A DNA stretch of 64,000 nt from CAYPHY01 sp964410625 (GTDB lineage: Bacteria; Chloroflexota; Anaerolineae; Promineifilales; Promineifilaceae), in contig CAYPHY010000026.1 of assembly GCA_964410625.1 (NCBI GenBank), positions 7,178 through 71,177 on the forward strand. Reading direction: 5' to 3'. A program made the translations under genes and the position numbers. The notes under the pieces were generated by a model. It was given only the letters and a program-made list of their open reading frames with translations, had not been told where the DNA came from and searched no databases. Below, one piece after another: positions 47,084 to 54,129 of the stretch; position 1 is the first letter of the stretch; each line of letters opens with the position of its first letter.

Positions 47084-47740
47084 TTACGCTTCGGCCCAGT
47101 CGGAATCTTCCGCCACTCCACCTTCAAGTCGTTCGACATGAACTTCTTCGCTGCGGAGGGTGACCGATTGCGGCCGATGTGCCTCTACTCTTCGGGTATG
47201 CACATGAACTTCTTCAAGCAGCATCAGTTGCTTCTGGACAACAAACACCTCTTTCATCACCGGTACAATGGTGGTGTCACCTTCGACGCGAGTGGAAAGC
47301 GGTTGAGAAATGAGGCGATTGATTGGGATCCGTTCGATCTCAACACGGTCCTCAATGAGTGGTACATCAACCACTTCTTCATTCTCATGGACAACTTTGT
47401 TTATCCGTACCTTGCCCAATTCCACCGTTCGCTTTCCAACGAATAACTCCTCTTCGATGACCGGCACAACTACAGCTTCTTCACTCTGGTTGCTTTGATA
47501 ATAGCTTTGTGTAAGTTCTGAGAAACGTAGGGATGCCACATAGGAGCCATCTTGACGGGGAGTAATCATCTCGGCTGGAATTAAAATCTGCTGGTCGCCA
47601 ATGGCGACAACAAACTTCTTTTCTGGTGGATAATAAGCCTCGATCGTCCCCTGTTCGCCATCCTCATCAACAACCACATGAGCCGCATGATTCGTCGCGT
47701 CCATGTGTGTTGGCACATCTCTTTGCCCAGGTTGAACCAT
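47084..47740 (-). CDS. DUF2382 (YsnF/AvaK-like) domain protein
   Basis: About 218 residues. The N-terminal 75 residues (GTIEAYYPPEKKFVVAIGDQ, ILIPAEMITPRQDG) are a PRC-barrel-like or related beta domain. The DUF2382 domain follows: VVPVIEEELFVGKRTVELGK, VRINKVVHENEEVVDVPLIE, DRVEIERIPINRLISQPLST, and a second half-repeat VPVMKEVFVVQKQLMLLEEV. The family is linked with desiccation and stress in cyanobacteria and others. The ATG at 47740 has GAAGGAG upstream. It lies between the small membrane protein gene and the YflT/DUF2382 gene in one direction. Confidence 0.87.
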   Translation of the reverse strand: MVQPGQRDVPTHMDATNHAAHVVVDEDGEQGTIEAYYPPEKKFVVAIGDQQILIPAEMITPRQDGSYVASLRFSELTQSYYQSNQSEEAVVVPVIEEELFVGKRTVELGKVRINKVVHENEEVVDVPLIEDRVEIERIPINRLISQPLSTRVEGDTTIVPVMKEVFVVQKQLMLLEEVHVHTRRVEAHRPQSVTLRSEEVHVERLEGGVAEDSDWAEA

Positions 47741-47788
47741 AGGGATTTCTCCTTCTATCCAAAGCAACGCCTATAACAAAAATGGCGT

Positions 47789-48037
47789 TTACCGGATTAG
47801 TTGGAGCACAATGAAAGCGGCGACGATAACGAGAATGAGTAAAACGAGAATAACGCCTATTGAGGGGCCAGAACGTTCCGGGCGTTCATAGACATCAACT
47901 CCACCGGAAACGGTGGTTGAGTCTGAGCGCGTAGAATCATATACGTCGGTCCCAGAGATAGATTGGTTTTCTATATCCGTTTGTACATTCGGCGTTTGCC
48001 TCATTTCCATTGCTCGGTCATTGGATTCGCTCATCAT
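47789..48037 (-). CDS. small membrane protein with C-terminal anchor
   Basis: An 82-residue protein. Residues 1-58 are hydrophilic and Ser/Thr/Asp rich (SGTDVYDSTRSDSTTVSGG); residues 60-80 form one membrane helix (IGVILVLLILVIVAAFIVLQ). No family is recognised. It is first of a three-gene minus-strand stress cluster and may localise or sense for it. GAGGAA precedes the ATG pair at 48034-48037. Confidence 0.7.
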   Translation of the reverse strand: MMSESNDRAMEMRQTPNVQTDIENQSISGTDVYDSTRSDSTTVSGGVDVYERPERSGPSIGVILVLLILVIVAAFIVLQLIR

Positions 48038-48249
48038 ACTTCCTCACGCTTTTTAACAATACGCAAGTGCCTTCTTGCTGCGACCCTTTGCTAGAAGACA
48101 CCGTTTTGGTGGCAGCACAATATAAACCATAGCAGTGGCATGGCGATTCCACTATGTACAAGCGGCACATTCAAGGGTATATAAAGAGCTGTAACTTGAT
48201 ATAGCTATGGAGAGGAAAAGGAGGTGGCTTGAGTTTGATGGATATTAAC
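48038..48249. other. intergenic region upstream of the stress cluster
   Basis: Holds no gene. Together with the adjacent hairpin element it forms a 349-base gap between the stress cluster and phosphoglycerate kinase. It presumably carries the stress-cluster promoter, but I could not identify boxes with confidence. Confidence 0.4.
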
Positions 48250-48363
48250 AGGACTTACGCAGTGACAACATTTTTTGACACGAATGGCACGAATTTTACG
48301 AATATAGAGGGCGAACTTCGTGTTATTCGTGCTATTCGTGTCAAATCAAAATGCGTAAGTCCT
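48250..48363. mobile_element. MITE-like hairpin element with 12-base terminal inverted repeats
   Basis: AGGACTTACGCA (48250-48261) and TGCGTAAGTCCT (48352-48363) are perfect inverted ends of a 114-base element. Inside, TTTGACACGAATGGCACGAA and TTCGTGCTATTCGTGTCAAA are also inverted, so almost the whole element folds on itself. It encodes nothing. No flanking target duplication is evident. Confidence 0.65.
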
Positions 48364-48386
48364 ATCTGAATAACGCGGGAACAGGG

Positions 48387-49601
48387 TTATTTGTCGTCCA
48401 ATACCGCAATCCCCGGCAGGTCGCGTCCTTCCAGCAATTCCAGACTCGCTCCACCGCCGGTGCTAACATGGGTCATCTTGTCCGTCAGTCCCGCTTTGGC
48501 AATCGCCGCGGCCGAATCCCCACCGCCGATGAGCACCTTCGCCCCATGCTCCACCAGCGCCGCTAACAGATGGGCCACCTGGTTGGTTCCAGCGGCAAAC
48601 TTCTCAAATTCAAAGACGCCCATCGGCCCGTTCCAGACCACCAACTGCGCCCCTTGTAATTCGGCATTAAAGCGCTCCAACGTGGCCGGGCCGACGTCCA
48701 GCGCCATCGCATCGGGCGAGATACTCCACACCATTTCCGTCACCGGCGTAGCATCGTTTGAAAACTCATCGGCGACAATCACATCCACCGGCAACACCAA
48801 CTGGTCGCCTGCTGCTTCCAGCAAACGTTTTGCCTCCGGCAAGGCTTCATCCTCGACCAGCGACTTGCCCACATTATGGCCTTGTGCCTTCAAAAAGGTG
48901 TTGGCCATGCCGCCACCGATGAGAATTTTATCGGCCGTCTGCAACAAATTATCAATCAGCTTGATCTTGTCGGAGATTTTGGCCCCGCCCATAATCGCCA
49001 CATAGGGATGGGGAGGGTTATTGGTGGCGACGCTCAACCCTTGCAACTCCCTGGCCATCAGGAATCCGGCAACGGCCGCGCCCCCCTTTGCCTGAATCGC
49101 TTTTGCCGCCCCTTCTGTGCTGGCATGGGCGCGGTGGGCCGAACCGAAAGCATCATTGACATATACATCCGCCAACTCCGCCAACTGTTGTGAGAGTTGG
49201 GGATCATTCTTTGTTTCGCCGGGATGGAAGCGGGTGTTTTCCAGCATCATCACCTCGCCCGGCTTCAGGGCAGCGGCGGCGGCCGATACCTCATCACCAA
49301 CTACCTCGTCCATCTTCTGCACCGGACGGCCGATCACCTCGCTTAGATGCTCGGCCACCGGGTCCATCGCAAATTGCTTGTCGGCCGGGGACTTGGGACG
49401 GCCGAGATGGGAACACAAAATCAACGCCGCGCCCTGATCGAGCAGATAGTTGATCGTCGGCAACGCTGCCTGGATGCGCGTGTCGTCGGTTACGGTAATA
49501 TCGTCATTGGGGTCTTTGCTGCTCAACGGCACATTAAAGTCCACCCGCACCAGCACCTTCTTCCCCTGCACGTCAATGTCGGTAATACTCTTCTTATTCA
49601 C
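48387..49601 (-). CDS. pgk: phosphoglycerate kinase
   Basis: A 404-residue protein of normal length: KKVLVRVDFNVPLS, ALPTINYLLDQGAALILCSH, LGRPKSPADKQFAM, MLENTRFHPGETKN, VNDAFGSAHRAHASTEG, AIMGGAKISDKIKLIDNLL and IGGGDSAAAIAKAGLTDKM. It interconverts 1,3-bisphosphoglycerate and 3-phosphoglycerate, making ATP. Translation starts at GTG 49601 with AAGGAGA upstream. Gap, the usual genetic neighbour, is not present. Confidence 0.98.
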   Translation of the reverse strand: MNKKSITDIDVQGKKVLVRVDFNVPLSSKDPNDDITVTDDTRIQAALPTINYLLDQGAALILCSHLGRPKSPADKQFAMDPVAEHLSEVIGRPVQKMDEVVGDEVSAAAAALKPGEVMMLENTRFHPGETKNDPQLSQQLAELADVYVNDAFGSAHRAHASTEGAAKAIQAKGGAAVAGFLMARELQGLSVATNNPPHPYVAIMGGAKISDKIKLIDNLLQTADKILIGGGMANTFLKAQGHNVGKSLVEDEALPEAKRLLEAAGDQLVLPVDVIVADEFSNDATPVTEMVWSISPDAMALDVGPATLERFNAELQGAQLVVWNGPMGVFEFEKFAAGTNQVAHLLAALVEHGAKVLIGGGDSAAAIAKAGLTDKMTHVSTGGGASLELLEGRDLPGIAVLDDK

Positions 49602-49617
49602 TGATATGTCTCCTTGA

Positions 49618-49735
49618 AAAGTGGCAAGTAGTAAGTTGCAGGTGGCAAGTTGAACTCTGGCGTGTCATAACGTGCTACCTGCTACCTGCCACTTGCCACA
49701 GCTTACTCGTCACTCGTCACTAACCACTCCGCACT
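49618..49735. repeat. 7-mer GGCAAGT repeat hairpin overlapping a gene end
   Basis: GTGGCAAGTAGTAAGTTGCA pairs with TGCTACCTGCTACCTGCCAC. The right end (ACTCGTCACTCGTCACTAAC) encodes the last residues (EWLVTSDE) of the next gene. Confidence 0.82.
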
Positions 49736-50551
49736 GTCACTATAGCGTTCGTCCGGCACTTGAATCGCTAACGATTTCTTGATTTGCTTGATGCGGCCGA
49801 CAATTGCACCGAGCGAGACTTTATAGAGTCGCCCGGCGGCCGCCTGTGTTAGTTCGCGCTGCTCCTGTTCGCTGAGCACAAACTCGGCTGCTGCTGCCCA
49901 GGCTGGAGCCGGGTCTGCCTCCGGTTTACTGCTTGCCTTAAAATCTCGCCACAGGCGACGGCCGCGAACCAACGACATAAAACCAAATTGCCGTTCCTGC
50001 AAACCGGGCAACAATAATTGCTCTACCTCATCGGCCATTCCCCGTGCCTGCAACGGCAGCTTCAGCAATCCTCCATAAAAGGTAAAGGGCAAGACCCAGG
50101 GTTCCGCAGGCAGCCGGTCTTCCTCGTTGAGCATTTGCGTGGTAGCCAAAATCGTCCGCGCCCGCGCGCCGGTCAGTGGCAATTCGGCAGCAGCGGGGTT
50201 GATCTCCGCTACCAGCCAGCTATCTTCGTCCCGCACCAGCCGCACCGATACCACATCAACGGCCGTGAAGCTGCGATCCGTCGCCTCTGGATCAGGCCAG
50301 GCGAACTCGATATAAACCACCTGCCCATCTTCCGCCTCAATGGCGCGGGTCAGCCCTAGCCGTTGCCGCCCTAGAACGGTCTTAAGCAAGATGTCAAAGG
50401 CGATGTAGCCGAAAAGGTCGAGTGTTTCGGCCGCTTGATGATCAGGAAGGAGTAGTGCTTCCAACGCCGGCTCATCTTCGGCCAACGTCGCTTCAATCAG
50501 CCGTTCCACCACCGGCCATACCTCTTCCCAGATCGTCGCTTCGTCAATCAT
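49703..50551 (-). CDS. conserved-looking protein of unknown function
   Basis: A 282-residue soluble protein I do not recognise. The N-terminal 120 residues (EEVWPVVERLIEATLAEDEP, ALEALLLPDHQAAETLDLFG, then SFTAVDVVSVRLVRDEDSWL and VAEINPA) look like an NTF2/SnoaL-type alpha-beta domain. The rest is helical with RRLWRDFKASSKPEADPAPA and a Lys-rich GRIKQIKKSLAIQV segment. The C-terminal SAEWLVTSDE comes from a repeat array. No signal peptide. The long intact frame and typical codon use support it being real. Confidence 0.65.
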   Translation of the reverse strand: MIDEATIWEEVWPVVERLIEATLAEDEPALEALLLPDHQAAETLDLFGYIAFDILLKTVLGRQRLGLTRAIEAEDGQVVYIEFAWPDPEATDRSFTAVDVVSVRLVRDEDSWLVAEINPAAAELPLTGARARTILATTQMLNEEDRLPAEPWVLPFTFYGGLLKLPLQARGMADEVEQLLLPGLQERQFGFMSLVRGRRLWRDFKASSKPEADPAPAWAAAAEFVLSEQEQRELTQAAAGRLYKVSLGAIVGRIKQIKKSLAIQVPDERYSDSAEWLVTSDE

Positions 50552-50609
50552 GTAACCCTCGTTTATTATACGTGGTCTTCACAGCTTTTACACGGTTTAT
50601 TTAGAGTGG

Positions 50610-50650
50610 TGGGGAGATTGGTGTATTAGTGTATTGGTATATTGGGATGG
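50610..50650. repeat. 8-mer GTATTGGT repeat
   Basis: ATTGGTGTATTAGTGTATTG then GTATATTGGG, on an 8-base period, directly before the M23 peptidase gene. No inverted partner is present. Confidence 0.75.
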
Positions 50651-50659
50651 AAGTCGCAA

Positions 50660-52039
50660 ATGAGTAACCGTCGTTTGGAGCAGAACAGAACGAAAAGCAT
50701 TTGGGGTGTGTTGCTTTTACCATTGCTCGTGCTTGTTTTCCTGGTGCAGCAGTTAGTAGGCGGTTCGGGAGCAGCGGCCGTTGCTTCCCCGTCGGCCGCC
50801 ACTTTGGTGGATAGTGGTGGTGGTGAGTTCGCTGTCCCCGATGTGCCGCATTTGACCGAAGCTGACCGGCTGGCAATCGAGCGGACACTTGAGCAAAACA
50901 TCAAGGCGTTAAGCAGCCAGGGCAAGCTCACGGAGGCGCGAAGCACGGCGGCCGTTTCCCTCGCCTGGCCGATGAAACCGGCCGAGCATTTCAGCGACCC
51001 TGGCTACTTTGGCACCACGAACTTTGTGGATCAAAATCCGGCCTTTCCCAACCAGCGCCGCGACTACTTTTGTGGCGCACGCACCTATGATTCGTCCTCC
51101 GGTTATAACCATCAGGGAACGGATCTCTATCTCTGGCCGTTTGCCTGGAACAAGATGGACGCGGGGGATGTGGAGGTGGTGGCGGCCGCTCCCGGCGTGA
51201 TCATCCATCGCGAAGACGGCAACCAGGATCGTAGTTGCGGCTTCAACGGCAGCCGCTGGAACGCCGTCTATATCCGCCATGCCGATGGCTCTATCGCCTG
51301 GTATGGTCACTTAAAGCGCGGTTCGGTGACGACAAAGGGTGTGGGCGAGACAGTGGCAACGGGCGAGTACCTCGGTCTGGTCGGTAGCTCCGGCAACTCA
51401 ACAGGGCCACACCTCCACTTTGAGCTACATGATGCCAACTTCCGGCAGATTGATCCCTATGCCGGGAGTTGCAACCTGATGAACAGCGAATCATGGTGGA
51501 GCGAGCAACCGGCATATTATGATTCGGCCGTCAACAAACTAACCACCGGCACGGCCGCGGTCCAGTTCCAAAGTTGCTCCAACCACGACATCACCAACGA
51601 AGCGCTTCAGTTTCAACCAGGGGACAAAATCTACTTCACCACCTACTACCACGACCAGCTAGGCAGCCAGCCAAGCCGTTACCGCATTTTGCGGCCGGAT
51701 GGCACCCTCTATGTGGAGTGGCAGCACAACAGCCCGGTGTCGCACTACGTCCTTTCCTATTGGTATTGGGCCTATCAGTTTGCGGCCGATGTCCCCACCG
51801 GTACGTGGACATTTGAAGTGTCCTTTGAGGGTAAGACCCACCAGCACCAGTTCTACATCGGTACACCCTCTACGCCGACAACAACCCCATCCCCTTCGCC
51901 CACCGGCTCGACCACACCAACCATTACTGCCACCCCCGTGCTAACGACTACTGCCACCGTCACGCCAACACCAAGCGCAACAGTGATTTCTCCACCCGCC
52001 ATCCATAACGGGTACATCCCTCTAATGCTCAGTGAATAG
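50660..52039 (+). CDS. secreted M23-family peptidase (LytM-like)
   Basis: About 459 residues. An N-terminal membrane/signal segment (about 13-32: SIWGVLLLPLLVLVFLVQQL) leads to a linker, then an M23 domain with zinc ligands in SGYNHQGTDLYLWPF (H and D) and STGPHLHFELHD (H-L-H). A beta domain follows (about 310-400: LQFQPGDKIYFTTYYHDQLG, GTWTFEVSFEG), then a Thr/Pro-rich tail ending GYIPLMLSE. It probably cleaves peptidoglycan cross-links or binds wall outside the cell. The ATG at 50660 has GGAAG six bases upstream. The TAG stop abuts a repeat. Confidence 0.9.
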   Translation: MSNRRLEQNRTKSIWGVLLLPLLVLVFLVQQLVGGSGAAAVASPSAATLVDSGGGEFAVPDVPHLTEADRLAIERTLEQNIKALSSQGKLTEARSTAAVSLAWPMKPAEHFSDPGYFGTTNFVDQNPAFPNQRRDYFCGARTYDSSSGYNHQGTDLYLWPFAWNKMDAGDVEVVAAAPGVIIHREDGNQDRSCGFNGSRWNAVYIRHADGSIAWYGHLKRGSVTTKGVGETVATGEYLGLVGSSGNSTGPHLHFELHDANFRQIDPYAGSCNLMNSESWWSEQPAYYDSAVNKLTTGTAAVQFQSCSNHDITNEALQFQPGDKIYFTTYYHDQLGSQPSRYRILRPDGTLYVEWQHNSPVSHYVLSYWYWAYQFAADVPTGTWTFEVSFEGKTHQHQFYIGTPSTPTTTPSPSPTGSTTPTITATPVLTTTATVTPTPSATVISPPAIHNGYIPLMLSE

Positions 52040-52098
52040 TGGCTAGTGGTTAGTGGCTAGTTATAATTCTAATCACTATTCACTAACCACTAACCACT
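52037..52098. repeat. 7-mer GGCTAGT repeat hairpin
   Basis: TAGTGGCTAGTGGTTAGTGG pairs with CACTATTCACTAACCACTAA. It provides the stop of the M23 gene and ends at the ATG of the next gene. Confidence 0.82.
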
Positions 52099-52869
52099 AT
52101 GATGATCACCAGCCGTTCAAATCCCAAAGTAAAATATGTACGGCGGTTGCAAGCTGATCGGCGTTTTCGCTATCGCGAACAGGCGTTTGTTGTCGAAGGG
52201 ACACGCTGGCTGGCTGATTTGCTGCGCTCGGCCGTCACCCCTCGCGAAGTCTACTGCACCCCCGATTGGCAAGGGGCGGCCGAGAACCAATCCCTGCTCG
52301 CAAATTTCTCCCCGCCTACGCTGGTCGAACCCGCCCTACTGGCAGAGATGAGCGATACCGAGACGCCACCCGGCGTACTGGCGATTGTGCCAATGGTGAA
52401 GCACGCGCTACCAGCCGAGCCATCCTTATTACTCATCCTTGACGCGGTTAGCAATCCCGGCAATTTAGGGACGATGTTGAGGACGGCCGCTGCTGCCGGT
52501 GTAGATGGCGTTTTGCTTGGTCCGGGCTGTGTAGACCCCTACAATCCGAAAGTCGTTCGCGGCAGCATGGGGGCGTTGTTGCGGCTGCCCTTTGTGACGA
52601 TGGATTGGGAAGCGATCACCGACACCGTAGCGGGGATGGCTATCTGGCTGGCAGCGGCCGAGGGGCATACAGCCTATTCTGAGGTTGACTGGCGGCGGCC
52701 GTCAGCCCTGATCATTGGCAGCGAAGCCTCCGGCGCACAGACGGCGGCCCGCACTCTCGCCACCGGTCTGGTCACCATCCCTATGCACGATGAAACGGAG
52801 TCGCTGAATGCGGCCGTAGCAGCGGCCGTGATCCTTTTTGAGGCTATACGCCAACGAAGCGGTGGGTGA
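52099..52869 (+). CDS. TrmH/SpoU-family RNA 2'-O-methyltransferase
   Basis: A 256-residue protein. The N-terminal substrate-binding domain (about 1-90: SRSNPKVKYVRRLQADRRFR, FVVEGTRWLADLL) is followed by the SPOUT domain with LLILDAVSNPGNLGTMLRTA (motif 1), VRGSMGALLRLP, LIIGSEASGAQ (motif 2) and VTIPMHDETESLNAAVAAAV (motif 3). It resembles rRNA methylases of the RlmB type; the exact nucleotide is unknown. Two adjacent ATGs (52099, 52102) are possible. It has no Shine-Dalgarno beyond repeat sequence. Confidence 0.93.
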   Translation: MMITSRSNPKVKYVRRLQADRRFRYREQAFVVEGTRWLADLLRSAVTPREVYCTPDWQGAAENQSLLANFSPPTLVEPALLAEMSDTETPPGVLAIVPMVKHALPAEPSLLLILDAVSNPGNLGTMLRTAAAAGVDGVLLGPGCVDPYNPKVVRGSMGALLRLPFVTMDWEAITDTVAGMAIWLAAAEGHTAYSEVDWRRPSALIIGSEASGAQTAARTLATGLVTIPMHDETESLNAAVAAAVILFEAIRQRSGG

Positions 52870-52908
52870 ACGGAAATAGCTGTCGCGCTAAATGAAACCA
52901 CTAAAGAT

Positions 52909-53367
52909 TCAATAAACTTTTTTTATGCGTGGGTCGCTGGCTGTGCGTTTGTTCCACCTGAAACGGAAACTAGAAGCATTCCTAACCCCTAACTCACGCA
53001 CAACTTCACAAGGGACGAGAAAAACTTCAACTACCTCGTAATCGGGTGAAAAGAAGACACAAACAAGAAAATCGAAGTCAGATGGTTCGACAGGACGACC
53101 GAAATCAAAGGATGTGGAGGGCTTGACAAAACGAGATTTGATCTGATACGTTCGACCTGAGGCGTCAGTAGCGTCATACCCTTTCTGAACGGTGCTTTCT
53201 GAGAGTTGAAGGTTAAGCATACCTGCCACCAACCACTCTGCATAATCTCCTTGAAGTGTTCGTTCTGAACGCAGAATCCCCAACTGAGTCAAGCCTTGTC
53301 GAGCGGCGATATAGCACTGGATGAAGTAATTGGCTAAATCTTGCTTCTGTTCAAAATTAATATTCAT
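52909..53367 (-). CDS. PD-(D/E)XK-nuclease-like protein (DUF6998-like)
   Basis: About 152 residues. The core reads GDYAEWLVAGMLNLQLSEST, then VQKGYDATDASGRTYQIKSR, which fits E...D...(Q/E)xK of PD-(D/E)XK nuclease folds, then FLVCVFFSPDYEVVEVFLVP. I recall similar proteins annotated DUF6998. A nuclease role is inferred from the motif only. No methyltransferase or other restriction partner is adjacent. It is more AT-rich than its neighbours, which may mean acquisition by transfer. The ATG at 53367 is preferred over the preceding TTG. Confidence 0.65.
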   Translation of the reverse strand: MNINFEQKQDLANYFIQCYIAARQGLTQLGILRSERTLQGDYAEWLVAGMLNLQLSESTVQKGYDATDASGRTYQIKSRFVKPSTSFDFGRPVEPSDFDFLVCVFFSPDYEVVEVFLVPCEVVRELGVRNASSFRFRWNKRTASDPRIKKVY

Positions 53368-53462
53368 CAATACGAGTAACTACAAAACCTCCTAATACAA
53401 GTTATAAGTTGATACGAACTTAACACAAATACGCAATAATACAAAGCGTTGCCTTTGCCATA

Positions 53463-53969
53463 TCACAAGTGGAGGCGGATAGAAGGTGGTGTATTCTGGA
53501 CTGGGTGGATGTGATAGACAATGCGACGGCCGCAGTCGGGGCAGTGGCTGTCAAAGTAATAATATTCGTGGTCGTCGGGCGTGGCATAGGCCTTCGCCAT
53601 GAAGCTGTAGACATCCGGCCCCCAAGGAAAGACCACCCACTCCTTTTCCTGCTCTGAAAGTTCCAGGGCGGTTTGCAAGAGCTCGGGACTCAACTTGGCG
53701 CGACATTCGGCTAAGAAGGTGCTGCAACGGCCGCAGACCTGGAAGCGGCGTGCAGCCACATCAAAAATGGTCGTTTCCTTTTCTTCTGGTGCTTGCTTTT
53801 CTTTCCGTTTTGACTTGCGGCCGCGCCGCTTTGATCCCACTTCCTGCTTCCCTTCTCCTGGCTGGATACTTTCCTCTCGGTTTCCATCAGGAGGTTCACT
53901 GTCTACTACCTGTCCATCTTCTTCGAGCGAATCTTCTTCGCTGGCAACCGGCTCGTTTTCAGTTAACAT
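53463..53969 (-). CDS. zinc-ribbon protein of unknown function
   Basis: A 168-residue protein. Residues 1-65 are charged and disordered (NREESIQPGEGKQEVGSKRR, GRKSKRKEKQAPEEKE). The folded part has two Cys pairs, VCGRCSTFLAEC and HCPDCGRRIVYHIHP, probably one zinc site, around a helical stretch (LSPELLQTALELSEQEKEWV) and EYYYFDSHC. No family is recognised. It stands alone between two short intergenic gaps; the acidic-basic N-terminus suggests interaction with nucleic acid or ribosome, which is speculation. Confidence 0.68.
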   Translation of the reverse strand: MLTENEPVASEEDSLEEDGQVVDSEPPDGNREESIQPGEGKQEVGSKRRGRKSKRKEKQAPEEKETTIFDVAARRFQVCGRCSTFLAECRAKLSPELLQTALELSEQEKEWVVFPWGPDVYSFMAKAYATPDDHEYYYFDSHCPDCGRRIVYHIHPVQNTPPSIRLHL

Positions 53970-54078
53970 AGCGGCTCAATAAGCCTCATCAGGCTTTGCT
54001 TTCGTTTGTTAAATTTTAACGATTCTAACGTTGCCCCCCTTTCTGTCAAGTTAGGGTTAGCGTTGTGAATCTATTTTG

Positions 54079-54100
54079 GCACGAATGACACGAATAACCA
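54079..54100. repeat. CACGAAT repeat, half element
   Basis: GCACGAATGACACGAATAAC, matching the left half of the hairpins at 2892 and 48272, without an inverted partner, just upstream of the MurE-like gene. Confidence 0.65.
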
Positions 54101-54129
54101 GGATTGATAGAGAGACAATTGGCTATCTG

